NCBI GenBank assembly: GCA_020881915.1
Contig: JAJFPB010000002.1
Span: 4,909,001-4,973,000 of the forward strand
Origin: Paramyrothecium sp. XJ0827
Lineage: Eukaryota; Ascomycota; Sordariomycetes; Hypocreales; Stachybotryaceae
Direction: 5' to 3'
DNA length: 64,000 nucleotides
The position numbers were made by a program, and so were the translations under genes. Each line of letters begins with the position of its first letter. Positions within the stretch are counted from its first letter, which is position 1. This document shows, piece by piece, positions 32,684 through 43,913 of the stretch. The notes under the pieces are model-generated. The model was not told the origin of the DNA and made no database searches. It was given only the letters and a program-made list of their open reading frames with translations.

Positions 32684-35317
32684 CTACATAATCTCGATCA
32701 AATACTGTGGTACCCCATCCTGTCGACTTATCTTGTCATATTGAGGCGCATTTTGAGAGTCCTGTGATATTTGTGGGACAGCGACGTTTGGTTGTGCGAC
32801 GAGTTCTACGCCAGTAATCGGTTCGCACCTCATAGCTGAACGCCAGAATTCGGTTTGAAGAGGCTTTGACTGTACGGTAAAACAACCGCCCCTTCGAAAC
32901 TTATTCGTGCCAAAATTGTCGTCATCCGCCCGATACAAGAGAAGGCCGTGAACGACGCGTTCCGTCTTCTCGTCGTAGTAATGCTGGTTAGCAAACCCTG
33001 TAATCTCATGCACAGGCATGAGAAAAGCCTGCTTCTCTGGGTCGCATTCATCCCAGATGTCCCACGTCAGCTTGGCCTGGAAGGAAGTTCGTTTCCGTGC
33101 TTCGAACGCGTCATCTTCGCTCAGCCCGCTTCCTATTGCCTCGTAACTTTGCGAAGAAGCCGAGTCAGGGTAGGGAAAGCAGTACGGGTTCCATGTACAT
33201 GTCCCATTCATCCGTGACTTGGTATCCTCGCTATGGATGGACTGTGCCTGCTCTGCACCCTTTAGTAGGGCTATTGGAACTAGATAGCAGCTCATTTGTA
33301 GAACTGCTGTGCTGCGAAGACCTGCTGCTTCTTCCGACGAAAGACCACGTTTCAGGCCTAAAATTCCGCAAAGAGTTTCTTCGGCTAGTTGTTCAGGCGA
33401 AAGGTGTGGTTCAACCCCCTACAGATTGGAATAGATTAGCAGTAGCCACTGCAGCTCCCACAGAGGCGGAAGCATTAGAGAATAAATTTCTCATGGAGTC
33501 AGCCACTTACTGCTCTGAAAGGAGTCGTGGAATCATCGCCATCAGTTCTTATGACACGATGCCAATGAGGCATGAAATCCACCGGGACGTCAAGTGATAA
33601 CCACGACCAAGACGGTGCAAGGCTTGGAGAAGGCCTAGTGGCTCTTTTCCGCAGTTGCTTTGGATCATGCAGACGGCTCAAGTCGCCATTCATCGGTTGC
33701 CACATGAGCTGAGTCACCAAGTTCGTCACAAACATACCCGCCTCATATTTCCAACCTAGACTCTCCTCGATTCTTTTCCCAATACCCGCTAGAGCGATGA
33801 GCCGATCGCTCCATCTCGTGATATCCAGTGTTGAGTAAAGTCGCACTACTGGCCGCCATATTTCAGCCAGGGCAAGACCTGGCAAACTAGCCTCCTGGGC
33901 ATTGCGTACGTCAGGGTCAAGAGCTAAGCGAGCAATCCATTCGTTGTGCTGGATGAGATGGTTCTGCCCTTGCGGAAATTGCTCGTTGGCGAAGAGGCTG
34001 TCGCATTCCCAAGCAATCTGGTCAGTATCATAGTGGAGCACTCTGGGGGCCAGCAAGCGTTCCTTGCAACTCTCTAGGTCAGCGTGTTGTCTTTGGTTTG
34101 GCCAATTCAGCCCACACTCTCTGTTCTCCAGTGGAGCGAGACTCACCTGTAAGACCCATGCCCGATGGTTTAATGGTTCACGCTCGAAGCGATCACACCA
34201 TAGTCCAGCACCTGTCAGATACAGGCTAGCTTCTCCCGTTTCACCCGATTTGGACTCCACCTTCCACTTGATCTTTATGTGTCTCAGAATACGAGGATCC
34301 CTGGGTTGAAAGCAGCCTGCTGTGCCGTTGTTCGCTGATGTTGCAGCGATGTTGCATAATGAATTGCTGTATATCTGATGCATTTGCTGTGACTGCTCTA
34401 GCCAGTCTTTCTCAGAGTCTTGCACAATGCAAAGGCTGTCGATCCATATGTACTTCACATTCAAGTCCAAGCATAGTGTGACTGCATCCTGGAACGTTCG
34501 GTCCAGTGTCTCTGTACCAATTCCAGTCTCCGAATACTGGGCGATATTCGTCGTGGTAAGTTGCTGAGGAACAGAGCTACCCCAGCAGTGACTCAGGGTC
34601 ATGTACTCTACCGTTGCCTGCTCAGGTTTATCGTCTCTTAACTCACGCAAATAGAGCATTTTTGACGATGCGGATAACTCAAGCAATCTTTTCGGTCGAA
34701 AATCGTTCTGCTTGGCGCGTTTTTGACAGACCGAGTGGTTCTGCATACAATTTTCGATCCACTTGCGTGCCTGCTCAGTCGTGGAAGCTGAGCCAGTATG
34801 GGCTTCGTAAAATTTCTCATCCTGCGGTATAAGCTTTTCGAAGTCTGGCGCAAAGAGTTAGCTTCTACATTCTCAGGCATGTGCATCTCGACCTACCATC
34901 GGGATGTCTGAAGACGAAGACCATGGGGGTCCACGGCACCAGGCTGGTGCCCATTAATGCGAGCATTTGTCGCCCAATTATGAGACATATGAGGATTCGA
35001 CCGCGCTTTAACTCCTGAACTTCCTCGTCATTTTCGTCGTCAAAGGCTTTATTAATCTCATCCAGGCTACGCTGGGATGCAAGACAGGCCTCCTCGACTG
35101 CGCAAGCCGAGATCTGAGCAGCCTGTGCGATAGATTCCATTTGGGTTTCAAAACCATCAACTAGTTTCAGATTCGCTTCAAATAGAATGCATACTTGACA
35201 CCCTAGTTTTGCCGAAGCCCTGATTTCTTTTGGCTTGCGAAAAATGTAGAAGCAGAACCCATCGAGCGATTCTTGTTCTAGAATCTCCCTTTGACATCTC
35301 CTGCAAAAGGTGTCCAT
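32684..35317 (-). CDS. HET-domain protein (heterokaryon incompatibility)
   Basis: Protein of 801 aa with a HET domain, the TIR-related cell-death module of fungal non-self recognition. Four exons join in phase: 34897-35317, 34147-34844, 33511-34062 and 32684-33418; introns are 52, 84 and 92 bp. The 84-bp intron (34063-34146) has no in-frame stop, yet its removal restores RAWVLQERLLAPRVLHY, the third HET block. The first block is YMTLSHCWGS (221-230), the second YIWIDSLCIVQDSEKDW (272-288) and IYSNSLCNIAATSANNG. The N-terminus has paired cysteines (FCRRC, GCQVC) as is usual. The C-terminal half is the variable partner region and ends with a GLLLY...FRRGGCF segment common to the family. No NACHT or repeat domain is present. 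Confidence 0.93.
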
Positions 35318-36037
35318 GGAAACTAAAATCCAATAGAAAAAACGACAATCTGTATTATGACTTTGAGAAAGACGTGGGACCAGACGGAGGAATGCGAGTC
35401 TCTGCTCAGGAAAATCTCGGGTGAGATACTTCTGAGTTCCTTGCTTCTTCTGATGTGAGGTCAACCCCGCTTCGTAAAGTAGAGAGAGGTAGGGGGGGTA
35501 AGCCTAATACGTCATGTCCCAGCCTTGATGGGAAATGGACTCAACTCAAGTGGAAAAAGGGTGATCAATTAGTTGGTTGTGGTTTATCATTCTACTTAGA
35601 AAACTAAGTTATGTATTTGATCGTTTTTAAATTAAACTCAATAAGCAGGAAAATACAGGAACGACTTTAATAGTGTCTCAGGGAACTATTAGACTTAGAG
35701 GAGTGGATAATCGAACTACGGAGCGGCTGACTGGGCCTGTATCCTCATACAGTGCGTGTTCAGAGTCACGGCTCTTGTGCTTATATGACTGCGGAGAATG
35801 CGGATAAATAGCCTGCTTCATTCTCCGTCGCCGTGGACGTGGAGACGATTTTGGCGAGACTTGACGCGATTCAGAAATGCCTGCACCCCAGTTCACGCAA
35901 GCGTCGTTCAAATTTGTTTAGTCATTTCTGAGCAACTCCGAGATTACTACTTCAGTAGCTGATACCTCGCGATTCTCCGGACCAATAGAGGGAGACCTTG
36001 TATACAACCCTAAGAACGCGGATGTTGCCTGCTAGCT
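35318..36037. other. Intergenic, no gene seen
   Basis: 720 bp, AT-rich at 35560-35670. Promoter of the HET gene and 3' flank of the sugar porter. No open frame with recognisable content. Confidence 0.55.
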
Positions 36038-37964
36038 TCAGGCTTCCTTCATTACAGCAACCGACTTCGCAGCCTCACCTCTTGTCTGAGCGTCAGTAAC
36101 ATAGGACTTGAACTTCCGTGCTGGGATGCGTTTCGCAAACATCTCGTCCAGCTCTTGGTAGGTGCGACCTGCTGTCTCGGGTTGCTGAAACCACAGATAA
36201 ATGAGGCACAGGAAGCTCGGGCCGCCGAAGACGAACGCCACCTTGCCGCCAAGGTTGCCCTGGTCGGGGTTGAACATGAACGGGATGACGAATTGCCACA
36301 TGACGTTGATGGCGCCCTGGGAAGCTATGCCGATGGCGACGGTCTTGACGCGCAGGCGAGAAGTAGCCGTCTCGCCCAGAATGGTGAAAGCTGTGGACCC
36401 GATGGACACGTTGTACATCCAGCTGTACAACAGAATCATGGCCACCGTGCCACGAATCATGGCGGCGGTGCCGCCCGTCGCAAGTCCTCCGGTGATGAAG
36501 AGGAAGATGACCAAGAATACGAGGCCCCAGAAGGAGAGGTCCCGGCGTCCCACGCGGTCGATCATAGCAGCCGCCATCAAGTTGCCAACAATCGATAGGA
36601 CGGGCTGTGCAACTTGGATGCTGAAGCTCTGGCTGGTCGAATAGCCGGCAAGCTGGAGGTAGTAGGTGAAGTAGCCGGCTACGAACTGAATGCCGGTAAT
36701 GGACTGGATGATGAGGGGTCCGATGCTGATCATAGTGCGGCGCAGGTTGGACCGACGGAAGCACTCCAAGTACGTGACGCCCTCAGTCTCGCTCTTGATC
36801 TGCTCCAGTGTCGACTCGATCATAGCCAGATTCTGTTCGCCTTTGGCGCCGGTGTACCCGAGCTTCGCAAGATTCCTCAGCGCCCTTTCGCGCCGTCCTT
36901 TACGGACCAGCCACCATGGAGATCTAGAGCAGGGCACACGAGTCAGTAAGGTCACGGTTAAAGATCGGTTTCATTGACGCTGGTAATGGGGGGGGTTAAC
37001 TTACTCGGGCATGAATGGAACAAATGCGGCAGCTACTGCGGCAAACCCATATTGGGAGCAGATGACGGCGCGGTATGCCCACGCCGAGTCAGTCTGGCCA
37101 GTGTAGTTAATGATGATGAATGCAGTAAGCGGCCCGATACCATATGCTACGCCAATGCCGCAAGTCCAAATACCTCTCCAGGCCAAAGGAGTGATCTGAA
37201 CATCAGAATCAGGTCAGTCATGTTACAGGTGAAAACACCATACGGCAATGTTATTCCTAACGACAGCACCAAGGGTTGAAGGATTTGGGGATTTCTTCTA
37301 CTCACTTCGCCAATGTACCCCGGCATTAAAGCCGAAAAAGTGCCCAGGGCAACGCCGTTGAGGAGTTTACCACCAAAGAAGACGTCCCTCTCGGTTGCAA
37401 CCATTTCAAGAGTGACACCAGCAACAGAAATCAAGAGGGCGATGGCCACGGTAAATCTTCTTCCTATTTTATCTGCGACCAAACCTGAGCATAGGGAGCC
37501 AAAAATGGAACTGTAAGGATGTCAGTTGACACAGTGAGCTGCAGCGAAATCTCCAGAAGCGCGTACGTTGCAGCCGGAGCGGCATTGAAAGCGGACTGCC
37601 ATGCAGCAGGCAGGACGTAACCGTCGCCGAAGGGTTCTCCGAAGTCTTGTCGAAATCGGGGGATACCGATGACGGCGCCACCGGCTTGGTTCTCGAAGCC
37701 CGAGAGAGTGACGACCCAGCACGCAAACAAGCACCAGAGACAAGCTTTAGTGTGGTTTTTCCAGGACTCCAGGATACCCTCTTCGTGTTGCTCCTGGTTG
37801 GCAACTCCACTGAGGTACTCGTGCTGCTGCTGCTGCTGTTGCTCCGAATGCAGCTCGACGTGATCCGCGGCGGCACCATCATGCCGCTCTTTCTGTTGCT
37901 GCTGCATAGCTTGTGGGACGTTGCTGTTGGCGCCGACGGGCGTTTCTGTGTTGCCTTGGTTCAT
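36038..37964 (-). CDS. MFS sugar transporter, maltose permease-like
   Basis: Proton-coupled sugar porter of 559 aa, probably for alpha-glucosides. Four exons join in phase: 37567-37964, 37306-37510, 37005-37195 and 36038-36923; introns are 56, 110 and 81 bp. Sugar porter signatures: GLVADKIGRRFTV after segment 2, PGYIGEITPLAWRG, PESPWWLVRKGR at the central loop, IDRVGRRDL and PETAGRTYQELDEMFAKRI at the end. The HTKACLWCLFACWVVTLSGFENQ first segment resembles fungal maltose permeases. The cytosolic N-terminus (first 60 residues) is rich in glutamine, coded in part by a CAG/CAA run. The first in-frame ATG was used; the open stretch upstream has none. No glucosidase gene lies beside it. Confidence 0.92.
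37822..37838. repeat. CTG/CAG microsatellite inside the sugar porter gene
   Basis: Short trinucleotide run that codes for the glutamine stretch of the transporter N-terminus on the minus strand; a second glutamine-coding cluster lies near 37885-37905. Confidence 0.7.
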
Positions 37965-38851
37965 TCGAGATTGACGCTGCTTGTCTGTAATGGAGGTTGT
38001 CAAGCCAAATGCGACGAGGTTGGCCGATGGTGTCCAAGCAGATGAACCAGACACCCAGGACTATTTATTGTCACCGTGCCCTATTCAATAAGTAGCGTTT
38101 GAACTGTTGCTGCGCATCATCAAATGCTTTTTGACTTCGAAACGGGGCAATCCGTCTTTCCCCGTGCTTCCCCATGGGGTTGGCGATCGTGGTAGCTGGG
38201 GAAGAAACCCCCTGACGCCATTGGCATCTGGCCTGGCCGCAGGGGGTTAAAACTTCCTAATTGAGGACGACATTGACGCAGGTTAGCAAAGGCTAGCCCG
38301 ACCCCGCAGCCAAGAAGTCAACTATTCATCCAGCTAGACGGCACTGATGGGGTTTGTCCTTGGTGATTGGTCAGAAGGCAAGGGTTTCCCATTCCTTGTT
38401 CAGACAAGACACCAAGCGTTTTAGAGCACTGTCTGTGCTGGTCCAGCAGTAATGCCGCCTCTAAGCCCCTGACGTTAGCTGCCACGAGGACAAAGGATCA
38501 TTATTTCTATTCCCAAACCTCGGCTATTGTCGAATTGATCGGTCAAATGGTACAGCCCACACCGACCGGGTTAGATGCCACCGAGAGCAAGCAGCCAAAA
38601 AAGCATTGGTTGTAGCTAGTGACGGAGGTCGGGGATAAGGACTACGTCACAAAGGTGGGCAGCCAAACACAACTTAGACGGGCGGTTCAAATTGCCTTTT
38701 TCAGAAGCTCCCTCTGTCAAGCATATCCACTTGCGAGATCTTTCTGGCTGGGCTACTCAAGGTTAAATCATTCGATTGCGCATGTGCCAGGATTCATAGT
38801 TCTCTTCACAACGAATTCGCCTTTCCGTATTGCTGCAAGTATTGACAGATC
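37965..38851. promoter_or_regulatory. Divergent promoter, sugar porter / Sde182-like gene
   Basis: 887 bp between outward-facing genes. No strong TATA box; no other gene recognised. Confidence 0.45.
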
Positions 38852-40351
38852 ATGGCCGACCAAACCCGCCTTCGTCGCTGCGGCAATAAGCCCAGGGTGT
38901 TCGTTACCACAGACATCAGGAATGAACCCGACGATGCAGAATCACTTGTGCGATACATGCTCTACTCCAACGAGTTTGACACCCGAGGCTTGGTCGCGTG
39001 CACATCCGTGCACATGAGACGCACGGTGCACCCCGAGGATATAGAAACCATTGTCAAGGCGTACGGGGGCGTCATCGATAACCTCAACGCCCACGTACAT
39101 CCCGACAATCCTTACTCGCCTGCCAATGACTTCCTGTCCATGATCAGGACGGGGCCTGCACTGTACGGCAAAGAAGCTCTCCAGGATGGTGTCCCGTTAA
39201 GTGAAGGCGCCGCACTCCTCATCGAGCGCGTAGATGAGTCGGACGAGCCCCTTTGGGTTCTGTGTTGGGGAGGTTCAAACGTGCTCGCACAAGCTCTGCA
39301 GCACGTCGAGAGAAGCCGAAGCCAGTCGGATGTAACCCAATTCTGTTCCAAGCTTCGAGTTTACACTATTTCGGACCAAGACGACACTGGATTTTGGATC
39401 CGTCGCAGGTTTCCCGATATCTTGTATATCTGCTCGATACATGGCTGGAAAGAGTATGGCAATGCGACCTGGTTGGGTATTTCGGGTGACCACTTCACAA
39501 ATTTCGATGCAGGCGGGCCTGATCCTACAAAAGTGAGGCACGACTGGCTCAAGAAAAATATCCAGATTGGTCCTTTCGGCGCCCTGTATCCTAAATATCC
39601 CTTCCTGATGGAGGGTGACACACCTACTTTCTTGTACCTGATTCAGAATGGTCTGGGATCGTCTGAGCATCCCGAGTGGGGGAGCTGGGGCGGCCGATAT
39701 ACCCTGGCCGAGCTGAGCGGCGAGTCGAGGCACTTTGTCGATACCGTCGACACGGTCAAGGGCAAGGACGGCCGGCTCCATCACAGCAACCACGCAACCA
39801 TCTGGAGGTGGCGGGACCATTTCCAGGATAGCTTCGCAGCTCGTATGCAGTGGACCTTGACGGCGGACCGGAGCAAGGCAAACCATGCTCCGGTCGTCTC
39901 TGTTAATGGAAGCTCCGGCTCCGAGCCGCTGTTCCTTGAAGCTGAGGCGGGCACAGAACTCATTTTTGACGCGAGCGAGACATATGACCCGGACGGCGAC
40001 AGCTTGCACTTCCATTGGTTTCACTACAAGGACGTCAGCCGCGCACACGAGGATGTCCATTGGCACGAGAAGGACATTGAAATTCAGCCGACGAGTGGCG
40101 ATGACAACAGAGTTGTCAAGGTGGTGCTGCCACCGCCCGAGTGGAGCGCGGTCAACAGGGTGACGGGCAAGGCGATGGCAAAGGGCATCACGCAGCATTT
40201 CATACTGCAAGTGACCGACAGCCGGTCGCCGCCGTTGACTACGTACAAGCGCGTGGTGGTACAGACCACAAACGTGAATCTGGTGGGTGGTCGGGAAAGG
40301 TCGTACGAGTCTGTTACCGAATCGATGGGAATTCTCGATACTGATTATTAG
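38852..40351 (+). CDS. Sde182/DUF1593 protein, nucleoside-hydrolase-like
   Basis: Intronless gene for 499 aa of the DUF1593 (Sde182-like) family, first noted in carbohydrate-degrading bacteria. The N-terminal domain has a nucleoside-hydrolase-like fold: it opens with RVFVTTDIRNEPDDAESLVR, where the aspartates resemble the DTDxxxDD calcium site of nucleoside hydrolases. Other blocks are WVLCWGGSNVLAQALQH and WLGISGDHFTNFDAGGPDP. The C-terminal part (about 345-470) is the family's beta-sandwich domain, marked by FDASETYDPDGDSLHFHW. No secretion signal is visible, although many bacterial members are exported. The reaction is not established for the family; hydrolysis of a glycosidic or N-glycosidic bond is inference. 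Confidence 0.88.
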   Translation: MADQTRLRRCGNKPRVFVTTDIRNEPDDAESLVRYMLYSNEFDTRGLVACTSVHMRRTVHPEDIETIVKAYGGVIDNLNAHVHPDNPYSPANDFLSMIRTGPALYGKEALQDGVPLSEGAALLIERVDESDEPLWVLCWGGSNVLAQALQHVERSRSQSDVTQFCSKLRVYTISDQDDTGFWIRRRFPDILYICSIHGWKEYGNATWLGISGDHFTNFDAGGPDPTKVRHDWLKKNIQIGPFGALYPKYPFLMEGDTPTFLYLIQNGLGSSEHPEWGSWGGRYTLAELSGESRHFVDTVDTVKGKDGRLHHSNHATIWRWRDHFQDSFAARMQWTLTADRSKANHAPVVSVNGSSGSEPLFLEAEAGTELIFDASETYDPDGDSLHFHWFHYKDVSRAHEDVHWHEKDIEIQPTSGDDNRVVKVVLPPPEWSAVNRVTGKAMAKGITQHFILQVTDSRSPPLTTYKRVVVQTTNVNLVGGRERSYESVTESMGILDTDY

Positions 40352-40626
40352 ATTACAAAGCTTAGTTGAGAAACTTGTATCCTAAACAATAGAAGCTCGG
40401 TAGGTTAGGGAAGGTCGCGTATAGGATAGCTATCGAAATTAACTCTGAAATAGAGATATTCTACCATGTTCTTCAGCCTCTTAAGAGGAGGCGAAAATGC
40501 CAACATGAACTCCGCTACTCCCTTGCCCAGCCATGCTGACACCAATCTTCAAATCATTACAGCACCCATACATTATATACAACAAGTCCGTTCGTGTCTC
40601 TGTGAAGCCATCACAGTGCTCATATA

Positions 40627-41409
40627 TCACAACGCCACAAGCATACACAGCAGGCTCGACAGTCCAAGCAGCACTAAGCCCCTCGACACCTTCGAGCCAG
40701 CACTACCGCCATCACCAGCCTCGGGCGCCTCGGTGGCTCCACCCGCTGGCGAAGTCGTGATTCTCTCTTCCGTACTCGACGCGCTATTTTGCTCGGCGCC
40801 ATCCTCCGAGCTGGCCGTCGGCTCCGAAGCCGGCGGCAGCGACGTCTGGCTGGTAGTACAGCTTGAAGACAGCTTCTCATCACGAACAGAGTGAAGATCT
40901 TCTATTTTTCTAGTTCCGGGTTCGGGTCGAAAGTATCGGGGGATCTTGGTTATTCCCGCGGTAACGACCATGTATCCCAACCTTCGAAGCTCGAAACAAC
41001 TGTCCACGGCTGTTGAGCTGGCGGATCCAATTTCTTCTCCCATCGCGACGGTTGTCTCGTGATACAATCCCCCTCGACCGTTCAGGTGATCTTCATAATC
41101 CACGTGAAACCCCCAAGAGGTCAACTTCCCGGCCACAGTGTGCGAGCCGCCCCACGTGCGGAACTCGTCTCCTCCTCCTCCTCCTCCTCCTCCTCCTCCT
41201 CCTCCTCCTCCGCCCGTAACGGTGTGGACAGGAAAGTCTGCCGCAGTGACCTGGTACGTCTGCCACCACTGGGCATCGCTCCGGACGAATTGCACGAGGG
41301 AGGCATTGATTGAGGTGGGGTGGGGAATTTCGGGGAGAAAAACCCTCGCGATTATCGTCTCTGGCAAGTCGGAATGAGGAATCGAAGTTACTGCTGGTGG
41401 TACATCCAT
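40627..41409 (-). CDS. Hypothetical protein with poly-glycine run and GPI-like C-terminus
   Basis: 260 aa with no family I can name. The only in-frame ATG is at 41409. The N-terminal part (LPETIIARVFLPEIPHPTSI) looks like the beta-rich ectodomain of small fungal GPI proteins. It is interrupted at about residues 66-81 by some 15 glycines coded by a (TCC)14 microsatellite on the plus strand. An S/T/E-rich region follows, then a C-terminal hydrophobic stretch GLVLLGLSSLLCMLVAL after small residues (GSAGSKVS), fitting a GPI attachment signal. No N-terminal signal peptide is visible; either a first exon was missed or the gene is degenerating. Confidence 0.5.
   Translation of the reverse strand: MDVPPAVTSIPHSDLPETIIARVFLPEIPHPTSINASLVQFVRSDAQWWQTYQVTAADFPVHTVTGGGGGGGGGGGGGGGDEFRTWGGSHTVAGKLTSWGFHVDYEDHLNGRGGLYHETTVAMGEEIGSASSTAVDSCFELRRLGYMVVTAGITKIPRYFRPEPGTRKIEDLHSVRDEKLSSSCTTSQTSLPPASEPTASSEDGAEQNSASSTEERITTSPAGGATEAPEAGDGGSAGSKVSRGLVLLGLSSLLCMLVAL
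41170..41211. repeat. (TCC)14 microsatellite coding poly-glycine
   Basis: Fourteen perfect TCC units on the plus strand; read on the minus strand they give a glycine run in the hypothetical GPI-like protein. Confidence 0.95.
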
Positions 41410-43015
41410 TTTAGGTGACACCTTGAAGGAGATATAGGGTCGAGAAGGGTGGTGGGCGGATGAATCACGGGCGAAGAAAGGAGAGGATTGAGGGATGCAC
41501 TCTCCATGTTCACTTCGGTATGCGGGGGTGTTTATCAAAATTTATCCACTCCTGGATCAAATTTGCTCCTGCAGTGTAGGTAAATTCTCCAATTGCCGTT
41601 CCTGTCAGAAATACCAGTCTGTTTACTGAATCCGGCAATGCCAAGGTCAAAAGTCAACCGCGTTGACAAGGGCTCTGGGGAATGTGCTCGGTAGAAAGGC
41701 TATTCGTGTGGATCTTGGCAGTTGCCTGTGACGAATACGAGGTTTCCAACGTCAGTGTCCTGAGCTTGCGCATTTGTCACCTGAACTAGATGGCTGCAAA
41801 CGAACGGCCAACTTGCGTGAAACCCTACAGTGAAAAGGTTGCAAAGACCCCGTTAGGTTCAACAGTGGTCATACTAATCCATCAGTATACATTAAGTTGA
41901 AATGACAATGAATTGTCAATACAAACTTTGTTATTATGATGAAAGACATTAGGCGACGTTGAATGGCATATCAATGGCGGTAGCTCGAAATAGCTTGCTG
42001 ACAATAGGGTCCAGTCGAACTCCAGGTTGGTGAACTCTACTGGGTCCAGGGTGGACGCAGTCCGCCAGGTAATATCCTCTCGTCTAAAGGATATATCTTT
42101 TTCCCAATTTAGTTCCATTTTCTTTGCGTTGCTTCTTGGTACAGGTCCTCAATGGCTGTGTACCATGGCACTGATTAGTCCTTATCAGAATGGAGATGGA
42201 AGACGAAACGGTAATGGAAAAGGAAAGATTCTACTGAGAGTAGCAAAAGTTATTCAATATATATTTGGCTCCTACACTAACAGCAGCAACCAAAGTCCAG
42301 TTAGGATCAGTCCAGTTCGAGACCCGCGCAGGAAAATTGGTTCTGGCTTGAGCATCTTCTTAGCTAACAGCTATCCTTCCCGCAGTCTAGCATCTACCCA
42401 GTAAACACTCCAATTGAAGGGTTTGAGGAAGATGATGCCATCTAGCAGTGTACAGCTGTCGCATTTCTTGGCCCAGCTTTATCAGAAGACGCGATAGTCG
42501 TAGTACTGTCTCGCGCTGAGGCTCATGGTAGTTTGGGTAAAATTTTCCTTGGTTCATGTCTTTCGCAATACGTAGAAGAGCACAGGTTCAGTCTTAATAC
42601 TTGCTTGACCTAGAGTAAGAAATCACTTGGAATGGCCATGGAAAGTGGCCATGGAGCTAGGTTACAACTCTTCAAGGACTAGAACAAAAGGCGGATAATC
42701 AGCCACATCTTGACTTGCACACAATCACTGCTTGACAAAGATCGCGTCTCTGAAAAAGGGTGAATCTCGTAAATTCTGAGACAATTTTTTACTGAATGAA
42801 TCTGAGAAATACAGTTCTCTCGCTAATACCCTTAATCATGACCATCCCCGAAGTGATTGTGAATCACTACAGAACAAGCCTGATCTCCCGAACACTATTT
42901 AAAGTGTAAATACATGGCAGCCAATTTGTTTTCTGCTTGAGTTTCTGTTCAACGATACAAGGAAGTGCAGCTTTTGACATTAAACCAACACTTAACGCCC
43001 AAGAAGAGTTGAATC
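41410..43015. other. 1.6 kb without a supported gene
   Basis: A 125-aa frame at 42027-42404 (+) has no start context or domain that supports it. A 9-bp direct repeat TGGCCATGG occurs at 42633 and 42646. A short AT-rich promoter-like region precedes 43016. Confidence 0.55.
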
Positions 43016-43913
43016 ATGCCTCCTCCAATTCAATGGGATAAGATCAGATGGGGACCGGGTGAGCCTTGGCCCGCATTTAGAACTACAAAAACGGACCCAG
43101 ATTATCCGAAGCGGAGTTTTGACACAACTACCGATTTGTGGAAGGCAATGGAGGTGGTCCCTGTTGACAAAGACACCCCTGTGGCCGATTCAGACCACGT
43201 TGGCAGCAAACCTATTGATGACCTACTCTCGATGCATATTCCTGCACAACCGACGTACTCGAAAGACTTTTATGCTTTACCCCCTGTGCGTCGTATGGTC
43301 TCAATCTTCCATGCTTACAAACTTAGGTCCATGCTATTGGTAAAAGCATGGGAGTTCAAAGAGATTACATATGATGAAGATCCCAAGTCGGAAGTCGATA
43401 GGAGATCTTATGACGAAATCAAGGACCAGCAGCACAATCTGATTTGCAAGTGGGATGAAGAGATAAAATGTATCGAAGCAGCCGATAGGGAGAAGCTGGC
43501 AGAGGAACTGAAGAAACTAGCTGCTGGCTGGAAACACTGGTCAAACGTCTAGCGTGTCTTGCTGCGGAAACGGCTGTCTACTAGACAGAAGTTCTGGAAA
43601 ATAGGGCTTCATAGAGCACCAAATGCTGACATAGTGAGGCTTCTTTCAGATACTCCCAATGGATGGTGGCCTACTAAAAAATTCGATTCGTGGGCTCAAC
43701 GCTTGAGAACAGCCTTCATGGAACATGAGAAAAGTTTGGAAGCAGCTCTTGACTGCCCAGATTGGCTTGAACAGAAAATATGAATAGAGACGTCTATTTC
43801 CTGAGGAAATTTTGCATGCTAAGGATCTCGCAGTTGAAGTTCTCACAGCAGACAGGGGGCTTGGAAATTTGGAATGTAAAAGACGACGTTTCGAAGAACT
43901 GTGGCGAGAATAG
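43016..43913 (+). pseudogene. Decayed gene of unknown family
   Basis: An ATG at 43016 opens 178 codons of protein-like sequence (PPPIQWDKIRWGPGEPWPAF, then a charged helical tail with DREKLAEELKKLAAGW) ending at a TAG at 43550-43552. The same frame continues for 77 further codons with a similar helical, charged composition (KRLSTRQKFWKIG, SWAQRLRTAFMEHEKSLEA) to a TGA at 43781. Protein-like sequence resumes one frame over from 43788 (RRLFPEEILHAKDLAVEVL) to a TAG at 43911. I tested short introns across the first stop; those that keep the frame create TGA at the junction. The simplest reading is a gene of about 300 codons broken by one nonsense change and one frameshift. A functional 178-aa protein remains possible. 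No family recognised. Confidence 0.55.

Noticed and set aside
41170..41211. Repeat array considered as CRISPR-like
   Set aside because: It is a simple trinucleotide microsatellite; the genome is eukaryotic.
42295..42335. tRNA B-box-like sequence (AGTTCGAGACC)
   Set aside because: No matching A box, acceptor stem or cloverleaf could be drawn around it.
42027..42404. 125-codon plus-strand frame
   Set aside because: No domain, no homolog-like motifs, and composition unlike nearby genes.
43540..43614. Short introns that might remove the TAG at 43550
   Set aside because: The frame-preserving GT-AG pairs (43540-43584 and 43540-43614) both create TGA at the junction.
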